A stretch of DNA of 55,565 bases from Oscillospiraceae bacterium (GTDB lineage: Bacteria > Bacillota > Clostridia > Oscillospirales > Acutalibacteraceae), in NCBI GenBank assembly GCA_009779995.1, contig WRDW01000008.1:1-55565 (forward strand), given 5' to 3'. Shown one piece after another: positions 16,739-25,270 of this stretch. Both the position numbers and the translations under genes were made by a program. The notes beneath the pieces are model-generated. The model did no database searches. It had not been told where the DNA came from and saw only the letters and a program-made list of their open reading frames with translations. The first letter of the stretch is position 1. Every line of letters begins with the position of its first letter.

Positions 16739-17251
16739 ATGAACAAAATTATCATCATCCGTCCCGCCACCATAGACGACGCCCCCGCCTGCGCGGAGAT
16801 CCACTGCCGGGGCTGGGAGGCCGCCTACGCGGGCCTCATCCCGGCGGAAACCATCGCGAAAAAGAACGCCGAGCGGCCCGCGGCCTGGCCCGGCTATCTC
16901 GCCAGCGGCAAATTTGACTACTACGTGGCCGCGCTGGAGGGCAACGTCGTGGGCTTTCTCTCCCTGCGGGAGCCGGAGGCCAGCGAGAACCTGCCCGGCT
17001 GTTACTTTGAAGTCGGGGGCATCTATCTGCACCCCTCTGTGTATCGGCAGGGCATAGGGCGGCAATTGATGGCCTTCGCCGAAACCAAAGCGCATGAAAA
17101 GAATAAAGCAGCCATGATGCTCTGGGTCTTCGAGGACAACGCATCCTCCCGGCGCTTCTACGAGGCCTGCGGCTATCGCCCCGACGGCGCGGTGCAGAAC
17201 CACGAATACGGCAAAACGCTGCGCTCTGTGCGGTATGTGAAGGAGATTTGA
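16739..17251 (+). CDS. GNAT family N-acetyltransferase
   Basis: 170 residues. Acetyl-CoA-binding motif A reads GIYLHPSVYRQGIGRQLM (the R/Q-x-x-G-x-G/A loop RQGIGRQ), followed by LWVFEDNASSRRFYEACGY, motif B. N-terminal IIIIRPATIDDAPACAEIH is typical of the RimI/YhhY-like group. Substrate unknown. The start is set by the promoter: transcription should begin on the ATG. First gene of a likely operon with PNP, a second GNAT and a methyltransferase (2 bp to the PNP start). Confidence 0.9.
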   Translation: MNKIIIIRPATIDDAPACAEIHCRGWEAAYAGLIPAETIAKKNAERPAAWPGYLASGKFDYYVAALEGNVVGFLSLREPEASENLPGCYFEVGGIYLHPSVYRQGIGRQLMAFAETKAHEKNKAAMMLWVFEDNASSRRFYEACGYRPDGAVQNHEYGKTLRSVRYVKEI

Positions 17252-17253
17252 TC

Positions 17254-18072
17254 ATGCAATACACCGATTACACCCGCGCCGCCGAGCACCTGCGGCCCCT
17301 CCTCCCGCTGGACGCCTACCCCGTGGCCATCGTCCTCGGCTCCGGGCTGGGGGAACTGGGCGACAAGCTGGGCATACGCATAGCCATCCCCTATGCCGAC
17401 ATCCCGGGCTTCGCGCAGTCGGGCGCGCCGGGGCATAAGGGGATGCTCCTCGCGGGGACGCTCGGGGGCCGCCCCGTGCTGTGTATGCAGGGCCGCCTGC
17501 ACCGCTACGAGGGCCACGAATTCGCGCAGGTCACCTTCCCGGTGCGGGTGCTGCGCCTGCTGGGCGTGCAGACTTTGATCGTCACCAACGCCGCCGGGGG
17601 GATCAACACGGGCTATGCCATAGGCGACATAATGATCATCAATGACCACATCAACCTCATGGGCGGCAACCCCCTCGTGGGCCTGCACGAGCCCGCCTTC
17701 GGCGAGCGCTTCTTCGACATGGGCACGGCATACACCCCCGCCCTGCGCAGGCTCGCCCATGACCGGGCGGCGGCGCTGGGCATGTCCCTGCGCGAGGGCG
17801 TGTACGTCGCCGTGACGGGCCCGAGCTACGAGACCCCCGCGGAGATCCGCGCGTTCCGCGCCCTCGGGGCCGACGCCGTGGGCATGTCCACCGTGCCGGA
17901 GGTCATCACGGCCCGCCACTGCGGCATGGATGTGCTGGGCCTGTCCCTCATCACGAACATGGCAGCGGGCGTCACCGACGCCGTGCTCACCTGCGAGGAG
18001 GTCATCGACATAGGCCGCGCCAGGGCCCGCGAGATGGAGGCCCTGGTGACGGAGATTGTGAAGGAGTTGTAG
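17254..18072 (+). CDS. Purine-nucleoside phosphorylase (trimeric type)
   Basis: 272 residues. Phosphate-binding GSGLG (S30) and GAPGHKG (H61), GRLHRYEGH (80-88), TNAAGGIN, and the purine-site segment SYETPAEIRAFRALGADAVGMSTVPE are all present, defining the PNP/MTAP family (inosine/guanosine phosphorylase, PunA/DeoD-like). Releases purine base and ribose-1-phosphate for salvage. ATG at 17254 has AAGGAG 8 nt upstream; a TTG two codons earlier is less likely. Stop and the next start are 3 bp apart. Confidence 0.95.
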   Translation: MQYTDYTRAAEHLRPLLPLDAYPVAIVLGSGLGELGDKLGIRIAIPYADIPGFAQSGAPGHKGMLLAGTLGGRPVLCMQGRLHRYEGHEFAQVTFPVRVLRLLGVQTLIVTNAAGGINTGYAIGDIMIINDHINLMGGNPLVGLHEPAFGERFFDMGTAYTPALRRLAHDRAAALGMSLREGVYVAVTGPSYETPAEIRAFRALGADAVGMSTVPEVITARHCGMDVLGLSLITNMAAGVTDAVLTCEEVIDIGRARAREMEALVTEIVKEL

Positions 18073-18075
18073 CAC

Positions 18076-18675
18076 ATGGAAATCCGCCCCATCCGCGCCA
18101 GCGACGAGGAGGCCCTGCGCGCCCTGTGCCTGGGCACCACGCCCCTGCGCCGCCGCGAGCAGAGCGAGCGCTTCGTCATCTGGCAGTCCTTCGGGCAGTA
18201 TTATCTTGATTGTGAAGCAAGCCATTGCTTCTTAGCGCTGGAGGAGACCACCCCTGGCCCCTCCAAGGAGACCACCCCCGGCCCCTCCAAGGAGGGGAAT
18301 AGGGCGGTGGGGGCCATCCTCTGCGCGCCGGATTACGCCGACTACATGCGGCGCTTCACCGAGCGGGTGAGCCCCAAGGCCAAGCCCTACGGCTACCTGG
18401 CCATGGCCACGGCGCGCCAGACCTCGCTGCTGCACCAGAAATTCGCCGGGCGCTACCCCGGCCACATGCAGTGCCTGTGGCCCGCCAGCCGGCCCGATTT
18501 GGCTCGGCCCCTTTTTGAGGCCCTGGCCGCCCACCTGGAGGCCATCGAGTGCCGGGGCGTGTGCGCCTTCCCGGATAAAAAGCAGCGGGCCCTGTGGGAG
18601 TCCCTGCAGGGCCTGGGCTTCGCCGTGCTGGGCAAAAGCGGCAATTCGCTGATCATGGGGAAGGAGCTGTTTTAG
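18076..18675 (+). CDS. GNAT-like acetyltransferase carrying a repeat-derived insertion
   Basis: 199 residues. MEIRPIRASDEEALRALCLG is a GNAT N terminus; the C-terminal half (LFEALAAHLEAIECRGVCAF, LGFAVLGKSGNSLIMGKEL) fits the fold. Between them, residues about 56-75 contain two tandem ETTPGPSK units. These are encoded by two tandem copies of a C-rich repeat (18241-18300) that is not conserved GNAT sequence, so it looks like an in-frame insertion in a loop. Substrate unknown. Lies between PNP and the methyltransferase in one operon. Confidence 0.75.
   Translation: MEIRPIRASDEEALRALCLGTTPLRRREQSERFVIWQSFGQYYLDCEASHCFLALEETTPGPSKETTPGPSKEGNRAVGAILCAPDYADYMRRFTERVSPKAKPYGYLAMATARQTSLLHQKFAGRYPGHMQCLWPASRPDLARPLFEALAAHLEAIECRGVCAFPDKKQRALWESLQGLGFAVLGKSGNSLIMGKELF
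18241..18300. repeat. Tandem repeat inserted in the GNAT coding region
   Basis: Two direct copies of GAGACCACCCCYGGCCCCTC + CAAG, 24 bp each, then a partial copy ending GAGGGGAAT. The unit length is a multiple of three, so frame is kept. Confidence 0.85.
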
Positions 18676-18677
18676 CC

Positions 18678-19307
18678 ATGAAAAATAAAAACAAAAAGAA
18701 TGTGCAATCGAAGGATATGTCTTTCGCGAAGCAGGCCGATTCCTACGACGAAGGTTTCGCGGGCAGGGCCTCGCAAAAGTTCTACAACCTGCTGCTGCGC
18801 GAGGCCGCGCTGCCGCCGGGCGCGGCGGTGCTGGACGTCGGCTGCGGCACGGGCGCGCTGCTGCGGCGCTTCGACGAGGCCTTCGGGATCGACGGCTGCG
18901 GCGCGGACATAGAGGAGGCCATGCTCGCGCAGGCGCGGGCGCAGTGCCCGCACATGCGATTTGCCCTCGCGCCCTGCGGGGCACTGCCCTTTGAGGATCA
19001 AAGCTTTGACGCCGTGCTGGCCTGCATGGCCTACCACCACTTCGGCGACAAGGAGGGCTTCGCCCGGGAGGCCGCGCGCGTACTGAAGCCGGGCGGCGCG
19101 CTCCTCATCGCCGACCCGAATTTCCCACGGGCCGTGCGCAGGGCAATCAACGGGCTCGCGAAGGCCGCGCGCGTGACCGGCGAGTTCCTGTCCGCGCCGG
19201 AGCTGGAGGCCCGCTTCGCCGCGTATGGGTTTCAAGCGATAGCCGCGGCCACCGACGCCTATGCGCTGGTGATCAAGCTGGGGCTGGCGGAAAAGGACAA
19301 GGGGTAG
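18678..19307 (+). CDS. SAM-dependent methyltransferase (class I)
   Basis: 209 residues. Motif I is VLDVGCGTGALL; motif II/III regions are FDAVLACMAYHHF and VLKPGGALLIADP, typical of Methyltransf_11 (UbiE/COQ5-like). Small-molecule substrate unknown. AAGGAG lies inside the end of the upstream gene, 11 nt before the ATG. The TAG stop is the first bases of a family B repeat (19304-19368), so the repeat supplies the stop codon. Confidence 0.9.
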   Translation: MKNKNKKNVQSKDMSFAKQADSYDEGFAGRASQKFYNLLLREAALPPGAAVLDVGCGTGALLRRFDEAFGIDGCGADIEEAMLAQARAQCPHMRFALAPCGALPFEDQSFDAVLACMAYHHFGDKEGFAREAARVLKPGGALLIADPNFPRAVRRAINGLAKAARVTGEFLSAPELEARFAAYGFQAIAAATDAYALVIKLGLAEKDKG

Positions 19308-19368
19308 GGGACGGCCTCCCGGACGTCCCGGTACCATCGCTTGGGGCGTCGGGGACGCCGCCCCCTGC
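19304..19368. repeat. Dispersed palindromic repeat, family B (paired arms)
   Basis: GTAGGGGACGGCCTCCCGGA and inverted GCGTCGGGGACGCCGCCCCC; the right arm is the variant also seen at 3235. Starts within the methyltransferase stop codon. Confidence 0.85.
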
Positions 19369-19400
19369 AATACACATTCGTATCACGAGGAGGAGTCCCT

Positions 19401-20060
19401 ATGGCTCTGGAGGTCTTCCGTTCCTTCGGCGGCGAGGCCTGCGCGGTGACGGTGCGCGAGCGCGTGGGCGGCGAGAGCGTGGAGTGGCAGTTCCAGCTGG
19501 AGCGGCCGCTGCAGCTGGTGATGGCCTTCCTCAACGGGGAGCCGGAGGCCCTCGGCGAGCTCACCGAAGTACAGCAGCGCTGGCTGCGGGAGGGCTTCTC
19601 CGGCGGCGGCGGCGACCTGCTGCGGGATATGGCCGTGCACGTGCTCGTTTGCGCCGAGGAGCGCGGCCACGACCCCATCGCCCGCCTGGCGGCCTACTCC
19701 TTCTCCCATGAGATGTTCGACCTCAGCCGCGTGGCCAGCTACGCCGCGCGCTTCACCCTGGAGACTTCTGTCGTCGGCACCCGGGAGATGGGGCGCATGT
19801 CCGCCGGGTGGAGCACCCTGCTGGAGGAATACAAGGCCCAGCCCCTGCCCCGCCGCGAGGCCCTGTTCGAGGCCCTGGCGGAGGACGCGCGCCAAAAAGG
19901 CCACCCCTTCGAGCTGAGCATGGCCGCGGAATACGCCACGCTCTCCCAGCTGCTCAAGTCCCTGGTGATCGAGATGATCCAGACCAGGGCGCTGCTGAAG
20001 CGCTGCTTGGGCTGCGGGCGGCATTATCCGGCGAACGAGGCGTGCGTGTGCGGGCGGTGA
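19401..20060 (+). CDS. Hypothetical protein with C-terminal zinc ribbon
   Basis: 219 residues, mostly helical, ending in a compact Cys motif CLGCGRHYPANEACVCG, probably a zinc knuckle. The middle (MAVHVLVCAEERGHDPIARL, FSHEMFDLSRVASYAARF) is not a family I can name. GAGGAGG lies 7 nt before the ATG, supporting this start rather than the longer frame that runs through a repeat. Stands alone between a family B repeat and a family C repeat. Confidence 0.75.
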   Translation: MALEVFRSFGGEACAVTVRERVGGESVEWQFQLERPLQLVMAFLNGEPEALGELTEVQQRWLREGFSGGGGDLLRDMAVHVLVCAEERGHDPIARLAAYSFSHEMFDLSRVASYAARFTLETSVVGTREMGRMSAGWSTLLEEYKAQPLPRREALFEALAEDARQKGHPFELSMAAEYATLSQLLKSLVIEMIQTRALLKRCLGCGRHYPANEACVCGR

Positions 20061-20086
20061 TGCCCGGCGCTGCGCGCCATCCCCGT

Positions 20087-20178
20087 GGACCCCCCCCTGC
20101 TTTGGCGCTTCTGCGAAGCACCAAAGCTGTCCCCCCTCGCAGGCGAGGGGGGTGGCGCGTCAGCGCCGGGGGGTGTCC
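20087..20178. repeat. GC-rich palindromic repeat (family C)
   Basis: Two nested palindromes (TTTGGCGCTTCTGCGAAGCA...AAAGC and CCCCCCTCGCAGGCGAGGGG) plus GCGTCAGCGCC. Fills the convergent gap between the zinc-ribbon gene and the hydrolase gene. Confidence 0.65.
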
Positions 20179-20191
20179 TCGCGAGGGGGCG

Positions 20192-21229
20192 TCATACATA
20201 CCTCCCCACAAATCCCTTCACGGCCCCAAAATATCTCTCCCCCTGGCGCTCGGATTCTCCGTGGCCCGCGCCGGGGATGGTGAGGCGTTCCTTTTCGCAG
20301 GCGGCGGCCGCGTAGACCTTCTCGAACATCCACAGCGGCACCACGGGGTCTGCCTCCCCATGGATAAACAGGGTGGGCGTCGCCGATTTTTTTACTTGTT
20401 CCACGCAGGAGGCGTCCCTCATGGAGAAGCCCTGCAACACGCGCACGTAAAAATCCATGGCGTGGAGGGCGGGGAAGACCGGGATGTGCAGCAGCGCCTT
20501 CGCCTGGTGGGCGTATTCGTCCCAGAAGGAGCTGTAGCCGCAGTCCTCCACGGCGCACACGACATTGGCGGGCAGGGGCTCGCCGGTGGCCATCATCACC
20601 GCCGCGCCGCCCATGGAGCCCCCGTAGAGCACGATCTTCGCGTTCGCGTTCTCTTTGACGATATAGGCTATCCAGGCGAGCACGTCGAAGCGGTCCAGCC
20701 AGCCCATGGAGACATGCCTGCCCTCGCTGCGCCCGTGGCCGCCGAGATGGGGCAGCAGCACGTTCCAGCCCCAGTCATAGAACACCCTCGTCGTGCTGCC
20801 GCAGTGGCGCGGGCCGCTGGTGTAGCCGTGCAGGCTGACCACCCACACGCCGCTCGGGACTTCGTTCCGGAACACATCCGCGTGGATGCGCCCGCGCCCG
20901 TTGGGCGAGGCGATGGAGGCCTGTTCGGGGTTTTTCTCGAGATGCCAGCGCAGGCTCTCCTGTATTTCCGGGAACGAGTCCCCGCCGAACATCTCCTCCA
21001 TCCCGGCGTTCTTGTAGATGAATTGTTCCATGAGGCCGCGCCTGACCTCCCCCGAGGCCCCGGCCCTCCCCGCCAGGATGTCGCCGTCCGGCACGGCGTT
21101 CATGCCCCGCGCGGCGGCCTTCCGCGATAAAAACAGGCTGTAGGCGGCGCCCCCGGCCGCGAGGAACGCGCCCCCCGAGAGCACAGCCGCCCCGGCGGCG
21201 GCTTTTAAAATCTTGTTTGGCTTTGGCAT
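20192..21229 (-). CDS. Membrane-anchored alpha/beta hydrolase
   Basis: 345 residues. An N-terminal hydrophobic segment (AAAGAAVLSGGAFLAAGGAA) probably anchors it outside. The hydrolase core has VVSLHGYTSGPRHCG (oxyanion region), nucleophile elbow YGGSMGGAAV, and late FIHGEADPVVPLWMFEKVY (acid) with GAGHGESE (His). This matches the BAAT/YqkD-like serine aminopeptidase_S33 group. Substrate unknown. Start at 21229 with GAGGG upstream; promoter at 21262-21290. Confidence 0.88.
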   Translation of the reverse strand: MPKPNKILKAAAGAAVLSGGAFLAAGGAAYSLFLSRKAAARGMNAVPDGDILAGRAGASGEVRRGLMEQFIYKNAGMEEMFGGDSFPEIQESLRWHLEKNPEQASIASPNGRGRIHADVFRNEVPSGVWVVSLHGYTSGPRHCGSTTRVFYDWGWNVLLPHLGGHGRSEGRHVSMGWLDRFDVLAWIAYIVKENANAKIVLYGGSMGGAAVMMATGEPLPANVVCAVEDCGYSSFWDEYAHQAKALLHIPVFPALHAMDFYVRVLQGFSMRDASCVEQVKKSATPTLFIHGEADPVVPLWMFEKVYAAAACEKERLTIPGAGHGESERQGERYFGAVKGFVGRYV

Positions 21230-21261
21230 GGAAATATCCCTCGTTCGCAATTTTTAGGTAT

Positions 21262-21290
21262 ATTGTAGCACGGATATGGGGGGAAAGCAA
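21262..21290 (-). promoter_or_regulatory. Hydrolase promoter (TTGCTT-17-TACAAT)
   Basis: Minus strand: -35 TTGCTT (21285-21290), -10 TACAAT (21262-21267), 17-bp spacer. Confidence 0.75.
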
Positions 21291-21398
21291 GAAAAACCGC
21301 ACGAGGGACGCCGCTGCGGCGGGGGGGTGCGGGGCACGCGCGCAAGCGCCGTGTTCACCTGCGGCTTTTCTCTTCATATGTAAAAGTTTCGCGCGCCC

Positions 21399-21427
21399 TG
21401 TAACCAACCGCCCCCCTCAAACGTATA
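21399..21427 (+). promoter_or_regulatory. Candidate ECF-type autoregulatory promoter
   Basis: TGTAACC (21399-21405) and CGTATA (21422-21427) are 16 bp apart. AAC in the -35 and CGT in the -10 are hallmarks of ECF sigma promoters, and the site lies directly upstream of an ECF sigma gene. Confidence 0.6.
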
Positions 21428-21473
21428 CAGGATGAACGTGTTCATCTTTCGCCGGCGAAAGGAGTGACCCCCT

Positions 21474-21950
21474 TTGACCGAAAACCAGCGCGGCGACTAC
21501 GCGCGGGCCGTGGAGCGCCACGGCGAGAGCGTCTACCGCCTGGCCATGCTCTACCTGCGCAGCCCGCAGGATGCCTCGGACTGCTGCCAGGACGTGTTCC
21601 TCAAGCTCATGGAGCGCGGGCGCGGCTTCGAGAGCGACGAGCACCGCAAGGCCTGGCTGCTGGCCGTGGCGAAAAACGCCTGCCGCGACAAACTGCGCCG
21701 CGAGGCGCGCAGGCGCACGGACTCCCTGGAAGCCCCGGAAAACCTGCCCGCGCCCGGCGGGGGCAGCGAGCTGCTGGCGCTGATCTTCACCCTGCCCGAG
21801 AGCGACCGCGAGATTCTCTGCCTGCACTACTACGAGGGCTACGCCGTGCGCGAGCTGTGCGCCCTGCTGCGCCTGCGGGAATCCGCCGCCAAGCAGCGCC
21901 TCGCGCGCGCCCGCGCCAGGCTGAAGGCGCTGCTGGGCGAAAATGAATGA
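21474..21950 (+). CDS. ECF-subfamily RNA polymerase sigma factor
   Basis: 158 residues. Region 2 (residues 10-75; YRLAMLYLRSPQDASDCCQDVFLKL and HRKAWLLAVAKNACRD) and region 4 (105-155; LPESDREILCLHYYEGYAVRELCALL) are both present with no other domains. Starts with TTG at 21474, AAAGGAG about 10 nt upstream. It overlaps nothing but is only 14 bp from the VWA gene, whose N terminus resembles an anti-sigma anchor. Likely autoregulated through the site at 21399-21427. Confidence 0.9.
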   Translation: MTENQRGDYARAVERHGESVYRLAMLYLRSPQDASDCCQDVFLKLMERGRGFESDEHRKAWLLAVAKNACRDKLRREARRRTDSLEAPENLPAPGGGSELLALIFTLPESDREILCLHYYEGYAVRELCALLRLRESAAKQRLARARARLKALLGENE

Positions 21951-21964
21951 AAGGAGACTGTACA

Positions 21965-23740
21965 ATGAACGATGAAATATTCGACGCGAAGATAAAGGCG
22001 GCCTTTGAGGCCCTGCCCCCCGCCGATATGGCCCTGATGAACCGGCTGCGCAACCTGCCGGAGGAGAAGCCAGCGCCCGCACGCCGCCGCTTCTTCGCCC
22101 CCGGGCGGCTGGTGCCCCTGGGGGCTGCGGCGCTGGCTTTGATTGTCGTGGTTGGGGTTGTCGCCACGCAGTTTGGCTTTCCGATGTTTAATATGAGCGA
22201 CCCTATGTACGCTATGCGAGAAGCCCCGACGATGCCGGGCCCGCCGGTGCAGTATGCCCCGACGCTGGAGGACGCCACGGAGCCAATGGATTCCACCATG
22301 GACTGCGACATGGAGGCGACGACGGGCGCGGAGCCGGGGGCTCCAAAGGACTTCAATACAGAGGAGTACAACAAAATTATCGAGCGGGGGTTTGTATCCC
22401 CGGCGGCGGAGCCGCTCTCTACCTTCGCGAGCAGCGTGGATACGGCGTCCTACAGCCTGGTGCGCGGGAAGCTCAGCCGGGGCGAGAGCGTCACGCCCGA
22501 CATGGTGCGCATCGAGGAGTTCGTCAATTACTTCCAGTACGACTACCCCGCGCCGAAGGGCGGCGCGCCCCTGGCCGTCAGCGCGGAGCTGGGCGCTTGC
22601 CCCTGGGCCCCGGGCCACCTGCTGCTGCAGGTCGGCGTGCAGGCGGAGAAGATCGATATGTCCAAGGCCCCGCCCGCCAACCTGGTGTTCCTGATTGACG
22701 TGTCGGGCTCCATGCAGATGCCCGGCAAGCTCGGCCTGGTGCGGCAGTCCTTCCTGTTGTTGGCGGAGAACCTGCGCCCGCAGGACCGCGTATCCGTGGT
22801 GACCTACGCCAACGGGCAGGACGTCCTGCTGGACGGGGAATCCGGCGCGAACAAGGCGAAGATCATGTCCGTGATCGAATCCCTGGAGGCCGGGGGCTAC
22901 ACGAACGGGGCCGGGGGCATAGAGGCGGCCTACAAATGCGCCGAGCGCAACTTTATCCAGGGCGGGATGAACAGAGTGATTCTCGCCACGGACGGCGACT
23001 TCAACGTGGGCGTCACCAGCGAGGGCGACCTCAGCCGCCTCATCGCCAAAAAGCGCGAGAGCGGCGTGTTCCTCTCCGTGCTGGGATACGGCTACGGCAA
23101 CTACAAGGACAACAAGATGGAGGCCCTGGCGAAGGACGGAAACGGCAACGCGTATTATATCGATTCCCTGCTGGAGGCGCGGCGCGTGCTGGTGGAGCAG
23201 CTGGGCGGCACGCTCAACACCGTGGCGAAAGACGTAAAGCTCCAGGTGGAGTTCAACCCCGCCGGGGTGAAGGCCTACCGCCTGCTGGGCTACGAGAGCC
23301 GCATGCTGCGCCCCGAGGACTTCGCCAACGACAAGATCGACGGCGGCGAGGTGGGCAGCGGCCACTGCGTCACGGCGCTGTACGAGATCATCCCCGCGGG
23401 CTCCGACGAGGCGGTGCCGGGCCTGGACCTGAAGTACCAGCAGCGCGTCCCCGTGCCCTCCAACGAGCTGCTGACCGTCGCCGTGCGCTATAAGCTCCCC
23501 GACGGCGACACGAGCCGCCTGATCGAGCGCCCCGTTACCCTCGAGGACAAAAAAGCCGCCCCCTCGGACAATATGCTTTGGGCGGGCGCGGTGGCCGAGT
23601 TCGCGCTGGTGCTGCGGCAATCGCAGTACGCCGGGCGTGCCAGCGCGGCCGGTGCGCTGGCGCAGGCCAGGAGGACAGACTACAGGGCTGACCCCTACCG
23701 GGCGGAATTTGTGCGGATACTGGAAAAGAGCGCGGGATAG
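21965..23740 (+). CDS. Membrane VWA-domain protein (YfbK-like), probable partner of the ECF sigma factor
   Basis: 591 residues. Residues 1-45 are cytoplasmic and charged, 50-70 a transmembrane helix (PLGAAALALIVVVGVVATQF), then a Met/Pro-rich linker. The extracellular part follows YfbK: a VWF_A N-terminal domain (about 128-200, STFASSVDTASYSLVRGKL), a VWA domain with an intact MIDAS DVSGS (245-249) and TDGDF, and a C-terminal DUF3520-like region. Paired with an ECF sigma gene, the short cytoplasmic end may act as an anti-sigma. Start at 21965 with AAAGGAGA upstream. Confidence 0.88.
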   Translation: MNDEIFDAKIKAAFEALPPADMALMNRLRNLPEEKPAPARRRFFAPGRLVPLGAAALALIVVVGVVATQFGFPMFNMSDPMYAMREAPTMPGPPVQYAPTLEDATEPMDSTMDCDMEATTGAEPGAPKDFNTEEYNKIIERGFVSPAAEPLSTFASSVDTASYSLVRGKLSRGESVTPDMVRIEEFVNYFQYDYPAPKGGAPLAVSAELGACPWAPGHLLLQVGVQAEKIDMSKAPPANLVFLIDVSGSMQMPGKLGLVRQSFLLLAENLRPQDRVSVVTYANGQDVLLDGESGANKAKIMSVIESLEAGGYTNGAGGIEAAYKCAERNFIQGGMNRVILATDGDFNVGVTSEGDLSRLIAKKRESGVFLSVLGYGYGNYKDNKMEALAKDGNGNAYYIDSLLEARRVLVEQLGGTLNTVAKDVKLQVEFNPAGVKAYRLLGYESRMLRPEDFANDKIDGGEVGSGHCVTALYEIIPAGSDEAVPGLDLKYQQRVPVPSNELLTVAVRYKLPDGDTSRLIERPVTLEDKKAAPSDNMLWAGAVAEFALVLRQSQYAGRASAAGALAQARRTDYRADPYRAEFVRILEKSAG

Positions 23741-23767
23741 GGGGGGGCCGCGACGGCGGAGCGGGCC

Positions 23768-25222
23768 TTACCCGCCCCCGCCCTCCCGGGCGGCCACCTT
23801 CTCGATCACGTCGGCCATGCTCCCGGCCTTATCCCACAGCCGCTGGGCCTTTGCCGCCCATGGCTCGAAGCCCGCCGGCGTGGCCGGGTATTTCTTGTAA
23901 TGCCCCTTCAGCGCCGCGCCGCAGAACACGCCTTTGAGCAGGCTGCGCAGGCTGGGCAGGCTGATGTTACCGCTGACAGTTCCCACGGCCATCTTCCCCA
24001 CCAGGGACAGCGTGTCGCCCAGGGGCATGTCGGCGTTGAAATTGCGGTTGGTGCGCGTGAGCTGCTTGTCGTTGAACACGATGCCCTTTTTGAACTCGTA
24101 CTCGTTCTCCCGCGCCGTGCAGTCCACCGCGTTGGTGAGCATGGCCAGCGTGTTGGCGAAGTCCGCGCCCTGGGTCTGCGCGTAGCGGCGGTTGTATTCC
24201 CACAGGGCCTCCTCGGTGGGGTAGGCCCCATCCCGCATGGCCTTGCACGCCACCTCGGCGGCCAGGGCGCAGCCCACCCAGCCGGAGGTGATGCCCTCGC
24301 CGCTGAAGGGCTTGGTCATGCAGGCGGCGTCGCCCATGCAGATAAAGCCGTCGTCCGCCATGGAGTAGGGCGGGCGGCGGTAGGGCGTGACGCCCCGCTC
24401 CCAGCGCGGGCCCTCCGGATACTCCCCGTGCGGCGGGGCCTTGACGCGCGCCCGGAACAGCTCGTGCATCCGCATGGTGTATTCAAAAGACAAATTCGCG
24501 CCCGTGCCGAACAGGAAGCCGTCCGGGTCCTCCGTCTGGCCGAACCAGCCCTTGTACTGGGCGTAGCCCGTGGGGTAGGTGACGCGCCCCTGCGGGTACT
24601 GCTCGCGTATGGGCACGTCCGCCGGGAAGGGCTGCCCGGGGTGTTTCAGCTTCACGTAGTGCAATATCACGTAGAACATGTCCCGCGGGCCGATCTCGAA
24701 GGTCTCCACGCGGCTGTTTGTCATTTTGCGCCGGGCCACGGAGGGGATGCCGGAGCAATCGGCCACCAGCCGCGCCGCGACCTCCCGCCGCTCGCCAGCG
24801 ATGTCTATCACCGCGCCGTGGATTTTCCCGCTGTCTGCGTATTTAAAATCCTCGAAGGCGGCATCGAAGGCGAATTCCACGCCCACTTCCGCCGCCCAGC
24901 CGCGCAGGCGCTTCAAAAATGGCTGGAAGCGCAGCACGAGGAAGGGGTAGTCGGTGCGCTTGGGGTAGTTGTCGAAGGCGGATTTGGTGATGCCGAAGTC
25001 GAAGCGGCCCACGTAGTCCTCGTCGCCCGGCCGGGGCTCCGGCGCGCCGTAGGGGGCGAAGCGCTCCAGGTCGGTGTGGAACACCCCCAGGCGCTCGCCC
25101 TGCCGCGCCTCGGGCAAGCAGTCGATCACCAGGGCGCTGTAGCCCTGCTCCGCCATTTTGCGCGCGAAAAGAATGCCCGCCGTCCCCGCGCCGACGACCA
25201 GGACGTCGTAGTTGTCGTTCAT
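23768..25222 (-). CDS. FAD-dependent oxidoreductase (geranylgeranyl reductase/FixC-like)
   Basis: 484 residues. N-terminal Rossmann motif VLVVGAGTAGILFARKMAEQ binds FAD. A central PYSMADDGFICMGDAACMTK segment is the second FAD motif (GDA) of the geranylgeranyl reductase/halogenase-like family, followed by SGEGITSGWVGCALAAE. It may reduce lipid or prenyl double bonds or oxidise a small substrate; substrate unknown. Start at 25222 with GGAGG upstream. Confidence 0.85.
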   Translation of the reverse strand: MNDNYDVLVVGAGTAGILFARKMAEQGYSALVIDCLPEARQGERLGVFHTDLERFAPYGAPEPRPGDEDYVGRFDFGITKSAFDNYPKRTDYPFLVLRFQPFLKRLRGWAAEVGVEFAFDAAFEDFKYADSGKIHGAVIDIAGERREVAARLVADCSGIPSVARRKMTNSRVETFEIGPRDMFYVILHYVKLKHPGQPFPADVPIREQYPQGRVTYPTGYAQYKGWFGQTEDPDGFLFGTGANLSFEYTMRMHELFRARVKAPPHGEYPEGPRWERGVTPYRRPPYSMADDGFICMGDAACMTKPFSGEGITSGWVGCALAAEVACKAMRDGAYPTEEALWEYNRRYAQTQGADFANTLAMLTNAVDCTARENEYEFKKGIVFNDKQLTRTNRNFNADMPLGDTLSLVGKMAVGTVSGNISLPSLRSLLKGVFCGAALKGHYKKYPATPAGFEPWAAKAQRLWDKAGSMADVIEKVAAREGGGG

Positions 25223-25270
25223 AAATGACACCTCCATATGGTTTTGATACTATTCCGTTCTAAAATGCAA

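Noticed and set aside
21839-23620. 593-codon minus-strand frame opposite the VWA gene
   Set aside because: Shadow ORF in GC-rich DNA; low-complexity His/Arg/Val content and no start signal, while the VWA protein has clear domains.
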